Shown one piece after another: positions 30,756-39,305 of a stretch of DNA of 64,000 bases. Source of the stretch: Ligilactobacillus sp900765635 (GTDB taxonomy: Bacteria > Bacillota > Bacilli > Lactobacillales > Lactobacillaceae); NCBI RefSeq assembly GCF_949152225.1, contig NZ_CASCJC010000001.1, positions 1,364,001-1,428,000 on the forward strand, in the 5' to 3' direction. Positions within the stretch are counted from its first letter, which is position 1. Every line of letters starts with the position of its first letter. The translations under genes were made by a program, and so were the position numbers. The notes beneath the pieces are model-generated. The model saw only the letters and a program-made list of their open reading frames with translations, was not told the DNA's origin and searched no databases.

Positions 30756-31123
30756 TGACTTTAGGTATCACACTTGTCTCGCATAGTCCGGCAATACCTC
30801 AATGTTTAGCCGCATTATTAAAACAAGTCGCTGCAAACGTTGCAGTGACAACTGCTGGTGGAACACAAGAAGATGAATTAGGCACTAGCTTTGATAAAAT
30901 TTTAGCTGCCTTTGAACAAAATCCTGCCGATGAAATCTTAGCTTTTTACAATTTAGGCAGTGCTAAGATGAATCTTGAATTAGCATGTGAAATGACTACT
31001 AAAACAATTCATATTTATGATATTGCTTTTATCGAAGGTGCATACAGTGCTACTGCCTTATTACAAGCCGATGTTTCTCTTGCTGAAATCGAAGAACAAC
31101 TTGCAGCTTTAAAAATTAAATAA
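30755..31123 (+). CDS. dhaM: PTS-dependent dihydroxyacetone kinase phosphotransferase subunit DhaM
   Basis: This EIIA-Man-like protein receives phosphate from HPr and passes it to ADP on DhaL. The 122 residues cover the whole domain. The phosphorylatable histidine lies in VSHSPAIPQCL near the N-terminus, and TTAGGTQEDELGTSFDKI is the second signature. The frame is intact with AAGGAG upstream. With dhaK and dhaL broken it has no partner in this locus. It is either about to decay, or it serves a second dha locus elsewhere. Confidence 0.88.
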   Translation: MTLGITLVSHSPAIPQCLAALLKQVAANVAVTTAGGTQEDELGTSFDKILAAFEQNPADEILAFYNLGSAKMNLELACEMTTKTIHIYDIAFIEGAYSATALLQADVSLAEIEEQLAALKIK

Positions 31124-31134
31124 TATTTATAAAT

Positions 31135-31176
31135 AAAAATACTCAAGACTAGTAAACACTAATCTTGAGTATTTTT
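31135..31176. terminator. bidirectional terminator between dhaM and the ABC exporter
   Basis: AAAATACTCAAGA pairs with TCTTGAGTATTTT and has T tracts on both strands. It separates convergent genes. Confidence 0.9.
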
Positions 31177-33021
31177 TTATAAGGCTGCTGCCGTCATGAA
31201 TTGACTGTTGTAAAGATCGGCATAAAAACCTTTCTTTGCCATTAATTGATCATGATTACCGGTTTCGACAATCGATCCGTGATTCATAACGATGATGTTA
31301 TCAGCATCACGAATTGTTGATAAACGATGCGCTACAACAAAACTTGTTCTATTTGCTAACAAGCGATCCATGGCTTGTTGAATCAAGACTTCTGTTCTAG
31401 TATCAACCGAACTAGTTGCTTCATCAAGAATTAAGATTTCTGGTGAAGCTAAAAATGCCCTCGCAATTGTCAACAATTGTCGTTGGCCTTGCGAAATATT
31501 AGAAGCATCTTCGTTTAAAATTGTGTCATATCCATTTGGTAATTGACGAACAAATGTATCGACATGCGCTGCTTTAGCGGCAGCATAGACTTCATCAGGC
31601 GTTGCATCTTCTCTTCCATACTTGATATTGTCATAAATCGTACCAGTAAACAACCAAGTATCTTGTAACACCATTGCAAAGTTTTTACGTAAATCTTCGC
31701 GACTCATATTTCGTGTATCTTGCCCTTTTAGTCTAATTGAACCACCTTTGATGTCATAAAAACGTTCTAACAAGTTAATCAACGTTGTCTTACCTGCACC
31801 AGTTGGGCCAACAATCGCCACTTTTTGACCTGACTTGACTTCGAAATTAAAGTCTTTCATCAAGATATTATCATCTGAATAACCAAATTTCACGTGTTCA
31901 AATGTAATGATGTTATCATCAGCTGTTTGTACAGCATCTACATTTGTCTCTTTCATCTCTTCTTCGTCTAAAACTTCAAAGATTCGTTCGGCAGAAACGA
32001 TTGTAGCTTGAATCGTATTAGCCATATTGGCTAATTGCGTGATTGGTTGGCTAAATTGGTTAACATATTGTAAGAAAGCTTGCACGTCACCTAAAGCAAT
32101 CGTATTTTTAGCAACCGAAATTCCACCGACAACAGCGATAAAGACATAACCGATATTTTTGACAAGGTTCATCAAAGGCATGATACAACTTGAAATAAAT
32201 TGCGCTTTCCAAGAGTAAGAATAATAATTCTTATTTTCTTCTTCAAAGTTTTGAATGACATCGTCTTCTTTATTGAAAGTCTTAATAACCGTATGCCCAG
32301 CATAATTTTCTTCGACTTGATTGTTTAACAGTCCTAAACTTCTTTGTTGGCCTGCAAAAAATCTTTGCGATCTTGGCGCAATAACCATGACAACTAACAA
32401 ACTAAACGGAAGAGTCAACAATGCAATTAACGTCAATTTAACACTAATCGTTAGCATCATGTACAATACACCAAAAAAGGTTACGATACTTGTAACTAAT
32501 TGCGCTAAACTTTGTTGCAATGTACCACCGATATTATCCATATCGTTGACTGCACGCGACATCACATCACCATTTGAATGGGTATCATAATAAGCAATAG
32601 GCAAGCGTTGCATCTTAGCCTTTAAATCTTGCCGTAACTTATAGACAATGCGTTGTGAAACATTAGCCATGATGAGTTGTTGGACAAATGATAAGATAGC
32701 TGAGACACCATACATGCAAGCAACCGTCACTAAGATTTTAGTAATCTTATCATAGTTGATTGGTAAACTTGTGACGTGTTGGCCCATTTTTAATTCGATG
32801 TAGCCTTTTTTGACACCATTAAAAATTTCTGTCGTCGCCTCTCCTAAAACCTTAGGACTGACGATTTGAAAAATTACCGAGCCGATTGCAAAAACAAACA
32901 CTAACAAAAAATACCATTTCCATGGTCCCATGTAGTTAATCAAACGCCGTACTGTTTTCCAAAAATCTTTAGCTTTAGGCTTTGGCCCGCGGTTAAAACC
33001 GCCTCCGTGTGGTCCTGGCAT
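31177..33021 (-). CDS. heterodimeric ABC multidrug exporter, canonical-site subunit (LmrD/BmrD-like)
   Basis: This fused membrane-ATPase half transporter has six membrane segments in residues 30-320 and then an ATPase domain. Walker A is GPTGAGKTT, the signature is ISQGQRQ, Walker B is LILDEATSSVD with the catalytic glutamate, and the H-loop is AHRLST. The 614 residues are normal. The ATG overlaps the stop codon of the partner gene by one base. It pairs with a partner that has a degenerate catalytic site, which is the LmrCD/BmrCD arrangement for drug export. The substrates are not known. Confidence 0.92.
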   Translation of the reverse strand: MPGPHGGGFNRGPKPKAKDFWKTVRRLINYMGPWKWYFLLVFVFAIGSVIFQIVSPKVLGEATTEIFNGVKKGYIELKMGQHVTSLPINYDKITKILVTVACMYGVSAILSFVQQLIMANVSQRIVYKLRQDLKAKMQRLPIAYYDTHSNGDVMSRAVNDMDNIGGTLQQSLAQLVTSIVTFFGVLYMMLTISVKLTLIALLTLPFSLLVVMVIAPRSQRFFAGQQRSLGLLNNQVEENYAGHTVIKTFNKEDDVIQNFEEENKNYYSYSWKAQFISSCIMPLMNLVKNIGYVFIAVVGGISVAKNTIALGDVQAFLQYVNQFSQPITQLANMANTIQATIVSAERIFEVLDEEEMKETNVDAVQTADDNIITFEHVKFGYSDDNILMKDFNFEVKSGQKVAIVGPTGAGKTTLINLLERFYDIKGGSIRLKGQDTRNMSREDLRKNFAMVLQDTWLFTGTIYDNIKYGREDATPDEVYAAAKAAHVDTFVRQLPNGYDTILNEDASNISQGQRQLLTIARAFLASPEILILDEATSSVDTRTEVLIQQAMDRLLANRTSFVVAHRLSTIRDADNIIVMNHGSIVETGNHDQLMAKKGFYADLYNSQFMTAAAL

Positions 33022-34751
33022 TAGATGTCATCTCCTTTCATTTGTGATTGGACAATTTCTTGATACGTTGGATTAGTCTTTTTCAACTCTTCATGTGTAC
33101 CTTGACCAACGACTTTACCTTCGTCTAAGACCAAGATTTCATCGGCTTGCGTAACCGTTGAAACACGTTGAGCCACGATGACAACCACACTTTGTTGCAT
33201 CTGTGGATCGTTGCGTAATGCCAAACGTAATTTGGCATCAGTCTTAAAGTCAAGTGCAGAAAATGAATCATCAAAGACATAAACCGAAGCATTTTTGACT
33301 AAGGCACGTGCAATCGCTAACCGTTGCTTTTGACCACCAGAAAAATTATCCCCGTTTTGTTCAACAATCGCATCTAATCCATCTGGTAATTCATCAACAA
33401 AATCTTTAGCTTGTGCAATCTCTAGTGCTCGCCAAATTTCTTCATCACTAGCATCTGGTTTGCCAAACAACATGTTGCTACGAATTGTCCCTTTAAACAA
33501 GACTGCTTTTTGTTGTACAAACGCCACTTTATCATGTAAATCCTTTTGACTAACCGCGCTAACAGATTGACCATCAAGCAATACTGCACCACTTTCGATA
33601 TCGTATAATCTTGGAATTAGGTTAATCAATGTTGATTTACCCGAACCAGTTCCACCGATAATAGCTACTGTTTGCCCTGCTTTTGCAATAAAGTTGACAT
33701 TTTCTAACGCTAATTTTTCAGCACTCTTATAGCGGAAATTGACGTTTTTAAATTCCAAGCTACTCTTAACATCGCTAGTATATTCTTGTGTGTTATCTGG
33801 ATCTGTAATTGAAAATTCTTCATCTAAAACTTGATTAATTCGGCTAGCTGCAGCTTGTGCACGTGGTACAAAAACAAAAATCATTGAAAGCATCATGAAA
33901 CTAAACAAAATCATTGTGGCATAAGTCATAAATGATACTAAATTGCCGACTTGCATTTGCATATCACCAATCATGTGTGCCCCAAACCAAACAATTCCAA
34001 TGTTAGTTCCATTTAAGATTAAAGTCATGATTGGAAAGTTCAATGAAACAATACTAAAAACTTTAATCCCAGTTTTAGTATATTCTTTATTGGCATCATC
34101 GAAGCGTTCTTGTTCAAATTGATCTTGACGAAAAGCTCGAATTACACGCACCCCCGTCAAGCCTTCACGAAAGACTAAGTTAATATTATCAATCAATTTT
34201 TGCAGACGTTTAAATAAAGGAACTGCAAAATACATCACGCATCCAATTGCTATTAAAAGTAATGGGACAGAGACCATAAAAATCCAAGTTAATTTCTTTT
34301 CGCTATGATAAGCCATGATAGTTGCCCCAATCAACATCAATGGTGATTGGATCATCATCCGTAGCATCATAACCATCACATTTTGAATCTGTAAAACATC
34401 GTTAGTCGTTCTAGTAATCAAGGATGCCGATCCAATATCGTCAAATTCATTATTTGAATAATGAATGACTTTCTTAAAGATTTCATTGCGTAACCGTGAA
34501 CCAAGCTTTTGTGCTTGTGTCGCTGCAAAATAAACATTGCCCACAGCAGCAATAATCCCAATCAAAGCAATCCCAATCATTTTAAAACCAACTTGCCAGA
34601 TATAATTAGTATCACCTTTAGCAACCCCGTTATTAATTATATCTGATGTTAAATTTGGCAAATTCAAGTCACAGATAACTTGGACAAACATAAAGGCGGT
34701 ACCGATGAAAACGGCTAACCATGAGATTCTACTCTTAATTAGTTTAAACAT
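33021..34751 (-). CDS. heterodimeric ABC multidrug exporter, degenerate-site subunit (LmrC/BmrC-like)
   Basis: Six membrane segments in residues 15-300 precede the ATPase domain. Walker A GGTGSGKST and signature FSGGQKQR are intact, but Walker B reads VFDDSFSALD, with aspartate in place of the catalytic glutamate, and the H-loop histidine is replaced (VAQRVST). This is the pattern of the non-hydrolysing half of heterodimeric exporters. The 576 residues are normal. It lies 26 bases after the TetR gene and is translationally coupled to the canonical subunit. Confidence 0.92.
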   Translation of the reverse strand: MFKLIKSRISWLAVFIGTAFMFVQVICDLNLPNLTSDIINNGVAKGDTNYIWQVGFKMIGIALIGIIAAVGNVYFAATQAQKLGSRLRNEIFKKVIHYSNNEFDDIGSASLITRTTNDVLQIQNVMVMMLRMMIQSPLMLIGATIMAYHSEKKLTWIFMVSVPLLLIAIGCVMYFAVPLFKRLQKLIDNINLVFREGLTGVRVIRAFRQDQFEQERFDDANKEYTKTGIKVFSIVSLNFPIMTLILNGTNIGIVWFGAHMIGDMQMQVGNLVSFMTYATMILFSFMMLSMIFVFVPRAQAAASRINQVLDEEFSITDPDNTQEYTSDVKSSLEFKNVNFRYKSAEKLALENVNFIAKAGQTVAIIGGTGSGKSTLINLIPRLYDIESGAVLLDGQSVSAVSQKDLHDKVAFVQQKAVLFKGTIRSNMLFGKPDASDEEIWRALEIAQAKDFVDELPDGLDAIVEQNGDNFSGGQKQRLAIARALVKNASVYVFDDSFSALDFKTDAKLRLALRNDPQMQQSVVVIVAQRVSTVTQADEILVLDEGKVVGQGTHEELKKTNPTYQEIVQSQMKGDDI

Positions 34752-34777
34752 TCATCTTATCCTCCATTCTTAATTCA

Positions 34778-35416
34778 TTAGTTTTTCGCTCCAAATTGAA
34801 GCATATCTATCATCCAATAAAATTTTTGTGCAACCAATTGACCATCGATTTTAGTTCCCTTATCCGTCACTGCATAAACAGCCTCAAGTGAGTGTACCAA
34901 ACATGTCATGACTAGCGACATCAAGGCTCTAAATTCTTCATAAGTCTCGACTTTTAACATTTTTAAATCACAATTTTGATAGACCTGTTGTAAAAAGTCC
35001 ATCTTATCGGTATCTTTTGATTTATATTTTTCACGCCGCAATTCACGTAGTAATAAACGATAATCCCGACTTTCAATAGCTAATCTAAAAAAGTCCGTAT
35101 ACTCCTTGCTAAGAACATTGACTTTCATCGCATTCGTACCGTCTTTAATCGTTGCAAATAAATCCCCTTGATGATGTTGCAAGCTTGTTAAAAACGAAGC
35201 TTGTAACTCATTTTTCATCCCACTTGCAAAATATAAATATAAATCTTGCTTATCTTCAAAATATTGATAAAAACTGCCTCGCGGAATTTGTGCTTCTTTG
35301 ATGATACGATTAATCGAGGCATCATTAAAACTAACTTGTGAAAATTCCTTGCAAGCAGCCGCCAGCAAACGTTGCTTTTTTTCTGGACTAATATTGAAAA
35401 AAGTTTGCTTAGGCAT
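34778..35416 (-). CDS. TetR-family transcriptional regulator
   Basis: The N-terminal helix-turn-helix is recognisable (ASINRIIKEAQIPRGSFYQY, about residues 33-52). The C-terminal ligand domain is variable. It sits inside the operon between the MacB-type transporter (11 bases upstream) and the exporter pair, with AGGAGG before the ATG. Two TetR-style palindromes at the promoter of the whole operon make it the likely local repressor, released by an exported drug. The ligand is unknown. Confidence 0.9.
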   Translation of the reverse strand: MPKQTFFNISPEKKQRLLAAACKEFSQVSFNDASINRIIKEAQIPRGSFYQYFEDKQDLYLYFASGMKNELQASFLTSLQHHQGDLFATIKDGTNAMKVNVLSKEYTDFFRLAIESRDYRLLLRELRREKYKSKDTDKMDFLQQVYQNCDLKMLKVETYEEFRALMSLVMTCLVHSLEAVYAVTDKGTKIDGQLVAQKFYWMIDMLQFGAKN

Positions 35417-35427
35417 CTTCTTTCCTC

Positions 35428-37422
35428 CTATTCTTTGCGTAAAGCCTCCACTGGATCGAGCCGTGCTGCACGACTAGCAGGCATAAGACTTGCTAACATA
35501 CTGATGATGACACTCAACAATATCCCAGCCAAAACATATTGCCAACTAACGGCTACAACGTTAACTTGATAGGCTGTTTGTGTAACATGATTGATTCCAA
35601 GGCCTAAAATATAAGTCACAAAAACACCCAAGATTCCAGCACCCAAGCCAATCAAAAAGGCTTCGGCTACAAAGATTCGACTGATATCTTTTTTTCTAGC
35701 TCCTAAGGCTTTTAATACTCCAATTTCTTTTGTCCGTTCAACTACCGAGATATTTAAAACTACTAAAATCATAATAGCCGATACAACAAGTGATACAGCC
35801 GCAATCGCAGTCAAAACATAAGTTAAGATGTCTAACATTTGTGAAAACATTTCGGTCATCGTCTCTTGCATCGATCCGGTATAACCCATCTTCTTGACTT
35901 TTTCTTTGATCTTAGCAGTATTTTCTTTATCCTTAGTGTATAGATAGATTGTATTGGGTTTTAGAGTTTGATTGTACTCTTTAAACAATTGCTTTAAATC
36001 TTGATAACGCACAAATAACGTACTCATTGTGGCATTGCCTTCTTGTTCATATAACCCTGAAACCCGATAATTCTTGGTAATATCCGCATCGCCCAGCTTA
36101 AGATTAAGTGTAACTGTCTTACCTACAATATTTTTCCCAAGCAAATCAGCTGTTGTCTTATCCAACATAATCTCATTTTTACCAGGAAACTTTCCTTGCT
36201 TAACATTTGCTTTAGCAATGCTAGAAGAAATAGTTTGTAGCATCATAATCTTAGCTGAATTTTTCTGATACGAAACGCTATTAGTTCCTAATGAAAAAGC
36301 ACTGTATCCTAACTCTAATCGATCAACATGTTTGATTTTTGCCAATTTAGCTTGATCTTTAGCACTAAAAGCCATAGCTTGACTAGTCCCTGTTAGAGCA
36401 GCCATTTGATTTTGTTGTTGTTTGGCAATGTCTTCTTTTGAGACTTGCATCTGCCCGTTTTGCATCTGTTCTTGTGCACTAGACTTTTTATGAACCTCAG
36501 TGATATTAGGGTTGGTATAAGACTTCATTGTCCCTTTGACATAGCTAGTCACACCTTTTCCTAAAGACAACATCAAGACTACCGACATGATTCCAATACT
36601 TGAACCAAGTGCTACCAATAAATTACGACTAAGCTTGGCTTTCATATTCAAAAAAGCTAACCGTAGTGCTTTTGTAAAGCTCATATTCTTGCAACTCTTA
36701 AAAGTAGTTGACGCTAAAGCTTTAGGCATAGTCGCCTCTTTTTGATATGTATCGCTAATTAGGTTACCATTGTCGATTCGTAAAATTCGACTACAATGAC
36801 TTGCAACCTTATCTGAGTGCGTCACCATCAAAACTAGCTTACCTGCTTTAGCAATATTTTGTATCATCTTTAAAATAACATCGGTAGTTTGAGCATCAAG
36901 CGCCCCAGTTGGTTCATCAGCAATAATTACATCAGGATCATTAACTAAAGCTCTAGCAATTGCTACTCGTTGCTTTTGACCACCAGAAATTTGATCTGGA
37001 CGCTTATACAAATGATCTCCTAATCCTACTTGCGTTAATAACTCTTTTGCACGCATCTCACGCTTTTTTGTATCCTCATTAGACAAAGTCATTGCAAGTG
37101 CAACATTATCTAGCAAATTAAGATGAGGAATCAAATTAAAGTTTTGGAAAATAAACCCTATGCTTTTTTTGTGATAATCTACCAATTCTTGTTGATTATA
37201 CTCAGCCAAATTACGTTTCTGGTAAAGAATTTGACCACCAAAATCCGAATCTAAGCCACCGATTAAATTCATCAAAGTTGACTTACCGCTGCCTGATTCA
37301 CCAACAATTGCAACTAATTCACCAGCTTCAAAACTTGCATTAATCCCTTTAAGGGCCTGAAATTCTCCGCCACCTGCAAGCTTATAGTTTTTGGTTACAT
37401 TATGCAATTCTAATAATCCCAT
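35428..37422 (-). CDS. MacB-type ABC transporter, ATPase fused to FtsX permease
   Basis: The ATPase spans residues 1-225: Walker A GESGSGKST, signature ISGGQKQRVAIARAL and Walker B VIIADEPTGALD. One membrane segment near 265 is followed by a large extracellular domain (about 290-530) and three C-terminal membrane segments. The tail ends ASRAARLDPVEALRKE, typical of MacB/FtsX. The 664 residues form a complete protein. Gram-positive members act in peptide or bacitracin resistance or in lipid and lipoprotein handling. It heads the operon and starts just after the double operator. Confidence 0.92.
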   Translation of the reverse strand: MGLLELHNVTKNYKLAGGGEFQALKGINASFEAGELVAIVGESGSGKSTLMNLIGGLDSDFGGQILYQKRNLAEYNQQELVDYHKKSIGFIFQNFNLIPHLNLLDNVALAMTLSNEDTKKREMRAKELLTQVGLGDHLYKRPDQISGGQKQRVAIARALVNDPDVIIADEPTGALDAQTTDVILKMIQNIAKAGKLVLMVTHSDKVASHCSRILRIDNGNLISDTYQKEATMPKALASTTFKSCKNMSFTKALRLAFLNMKAKLSRNLLVALGSSIGIMSVVLMLSLGKGVTSYVKGTMKSYTNPNITEVHKKSSAQEQMQNGQMQVSKEDIAKQQQNQMAALTGTSQAMAFSAKDQAKLAKIKHVDRLELGYSAFSLGTNSVSYQKNSAKIMMLQTISSSIAKANVKQGKFPGKNEIMLDKTTADLLGKNIVGKTVTLNLKLGDADITKNYRVSGLYEQEGNATMSTLFVRYQDLKQLFKEYNQTLKPNTIYLYTKDKENTAKIKEKVKKMGYTGSMQETMTEMFSQMLDILTYVLTAIAAVSLVVSAIMILVVLNISVVERTKEIGVLKALGARKKDISRIFVAEAFLIGLGAGILGVFVTYILGLGINHVTQTAYQVNVVAVSWQYVLAGILLSVIISMLASLMPASRAARLDPVEALRKE

Positions 37423-37445
37423 CTAATAAAGCCTCCTCTCACTAT

Positions 37446-37502
37446 ATGACAACCTGTCATATGACACCTTGTCATAATATACTATTTATATTAATTTGTC
37501 AA
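37446..37502 (-). promoter_or_regulatory. promoter with two abutting TetR-type operators
   Basis: On the minus strand -35 TTGACA (37497-37502), a 17-base spacer and -10 TATTAT (37474-37479). Two 15-base palindromes, ATGACA-ACC-TGTCAT (37446-37460) and ATGACA-CCT-TGTCAT (37461-37475), lie head to tail; the second overlaps the -10. Occupancy would block the promoter of the operon that includes the TetR gene. Confidence 0.88.
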
Positions 37503-37516
37503 TATCTTTTCTAGCC

Positions 37517-37566
37517 AAAAAAGCTTGCCTTAGCAAGGTTTTCACCTTGCTAAAAGCAAGCTTTTA
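37517..37566 (-). terminator. terminator after the FMN reductase pair
   Basis: A two-part stem (AAGCTTGC with GCAAGCTT, and TAGCAAGGT with ACCTTGCTA) is followed by a T tract on the minus strand. Confidence 0.9.
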
Positions 37567-37571
37567 TATAA

Positions 37572-38477
37572 TTATTTCGCTGAAGCTCCCGAAACACTAT
37601 CGAGTTCTTCGGCACTATTAATTTTTTGACCTTCTTCGTAGATTTCAAAATCATCATCAAAAATTTCAAAATCATCTTCGTTCAAAATCCCTTGCTTAAC
37701 AGCTGCTAGCTGCTTAAGTTCAGGGTTTTCTTTTTGATACCACTCAAATAAAGCTTGGTAATCTAGCGGATAAGTTTCATATCCTGTATAGTTACCATAA
37801 TCATCACGTAAAGCACGATAAATCTTAGCAAAGTTTTCTTGGCCATCTTTAGTGAATCCATAATCACGCTTACCTTGCTTAAATTCTTCAATAATCTGTG
37901 TAATCTTTGAATCTTGTTGCTGTAATTCATCAAATTGAGCAACAACTTTAATAAAGTTAACAAATTTTTCTAAAATCAAGCGCAAGAAAGCTTGCGTTTT
38001 TTCATCTTTTAAGTTTCCTTGTTCATCAAAGGCTTGCTTGGCATTTCCTAACAAAAATTCATTTCCTGGCATAACCATTGCATTTACCCCTGGAGCATCC
38101 AAGATCTGGCGTAAGTGTAGTTGTGCACGTGAGGTTCCTTGATCATAATAAGAAGCCCCAACAATCATAACTGGTTTGTGCGTTAAAGGATGAATCTTGT
38201 ATGATAACCACTCAATTACACTCTTTAAGGCTGCTGGTACTGTATGATTATGTTCTGGTGTGGCGATGATTACACCATCAGCTTGTGTAATTTTTTGATT
38301 GAGCAATTGAATGATGGTACTTTGCGTTTGATCTTCATCTTGATTAAACAATGGAACATCCTTGATTTCTAGCAATTCTACTTCACAGATGTCACCATAG
38401 CTTCGTGCAATGTATTGCATCAATTTGCGGTTATATGAAACTTCTGCATTTGAACCAATAATTCCTACTAATTTCAT
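37572..38477 (-). CDS. NAD(P)H-dependent FMN reductase with C-terminal extension
   Basis: Residues 1-185 are a flavodoxin-like FMN reductase (VGIIGSNAEVSYNRKLM, ADGVIIATPEHNHTVPAALK, MIVGASYYDQGTSRAQ). The remaining 115 residues form an acidic extension that ends DSVSGASAK. This resembles the ApbE flavin-transfer motif Dxx(S/T)GA(S/T), but the chain stops before the usual final Ser/Thr. The upstream gene is a shorter paralogue. Substrates are unknown. The ATG has AGAGGG, and the pair is expressed from the cre-bearing promoter at 39.2 kb. Confidence 0.85.
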   Translation of the reverse strand: MKLVGIIGSNAEVSYNRKLMQYIARSYGDICEVELLEIKDVPLFNQDEDQTQSTIIQLLNQKITQADGVIIATPEHNHTVPAALKSVIEWLSYKIHPLTHKPVMIVGASYYDQGTSRAQLHLRQILDAPGVNAMVMPGNEFLLGNAKQAFDEQGNLKDEKTQAFLRLILEKFVNFIKVVAQFDELQQQDSKITQIIEEFKQGKRDYGFTKDGQENFAKIYRALRDDYGNYTGYETYPLDYQALFEWYQKENPELKQLAAVKQGILNEDDFEIFDDDFEIYEEGQKINSAEELDSVSGASAK

Positions 38478-38492
38478 CTTAATTACCCTCTC

Positions 38493-39101
38493 TTAGATAT
38501 TTTCCCATGAAAATTCAGCGGCTGCTTTTTTATCAAGTTCTTTACTGTTTTGCAATTGGCTGATGATTTGAATAAAGATCATGAAATCTGCAAATAAACC
38601 ATCTATCTTAGCCACCATTTCACTATTGTTCAAGTTTCCATCTTCATCAAAAGCACTTAACGAATGCCCCAATAAAAATTCGGAACTTGGCATGATACGT
38701 GCCTTTAATTCTGGTGCATCTAAGATTTGGCGTAAATGCATTTGCGCTCTTGAAGAACCTAATGTTCCATAAGACGCCCCAACAATCATCACCGGTTGAT
38801 CGACAAATGGAAAATTGCCGTAAGATAACCAATTTAAAGCATTAATCAAAGAAGCTGGTACTGCATGATCGTACTCTGGTGTTGCAATGATGACACCATC
38901 ACTAGCCGCGATTTTTTCAGATACTACTTTGACACAATCAGGTAATGTTTTATCGGCTGGTTTGTTAAAGAGTGGAAAATCTTTAATTTCAACCAATTCA
39001 ATTTGTGCTTGGTTGGCAAAATGTTTTTGCATGTATTGTAATAATTTACGGTTGGTAGAAGCTTTTGAGTTAGCTCCAACTAAACCAATCAAATATTTCA
39101 T
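38493..39101 (-). CDS. NAD(P)H-dependent FMN reductase
   Basis: This is a 202-residue flavodoxin-like reductase with LVGANSKASTNRKLLQYM, DGVIIATPEYDHAVPASL and MIVGASYGTLGSSRAQMH. It lacks the C-terminal extension of its downstream paralogue, which it resembles throughout its length, so the pair arose by duplication. The ATG at 39101 has AAAGGA. Members reduce free FMN, quinones or azo compounds, or supply FMNH2 to partners; the role here is not defined. Confidence 0.9.
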   Translation of the reverse strand: MKYLIGLVGANSKASTNRKLLQYMQKHFANQAQIELVEIKDFPLFNKPADKTLPDCVKVVSEKIAASDGVIIATPEYDHAVPASLINALNWLSYGNFPFVDQPVMIVGASYGTLGSSRAQMHLRQILDAPELKARIMPSSEFLLGHSLSAFDEDGNLNNSEMVAKIDGLFADFMIFIQIISQLQNSKELDKKAAAEFSWENI

Positions 39102-39176
39102 TTCTTATTCAAATCCTTTCTAGATACTGTAAAAATATTTAGTTTTGTGTTACTTTTCACATTTTGATACAACGAA

Positions 39177-39214
39177 ATAATACACTCAATCTTCGCGCAA
39201 TGTCAACGCTTTTA
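39177..39214 (-). promoter_or_regulatory. FMN reductase promoter with cre site
   Basis: On the minus strand -35 TTGACA (39201-39206), an 18-base spacer and -10 TATTAT (39177-39182). TAAAAGCGTTGACA (39201-39214) matches the cre consensus TGWNANCGNTNWCA at 13 of 14 positions and overlaps the -35, the expected place for CcpA repression. Confidence 0.75.
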
Positions 39215-39274
39215 CCTAAAAAAACGTATAGATAAACAAAAGACATTTAAATAATTTTTCTATAAATAAGGAAA

Positions 39275-39304
39275 TAAAAAAGTGAGACTTTAGCCTCACT
39301 TTTA
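39275..39304 (-). terminator. purine permease terminator
   Basis: AAAAGTGAGGC and GCCTCACTTTT-type arms are followed by T residues on the minus strand, directly after the stop codon. Confidence 0.85.
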
Positions 39305-39305
39305 C

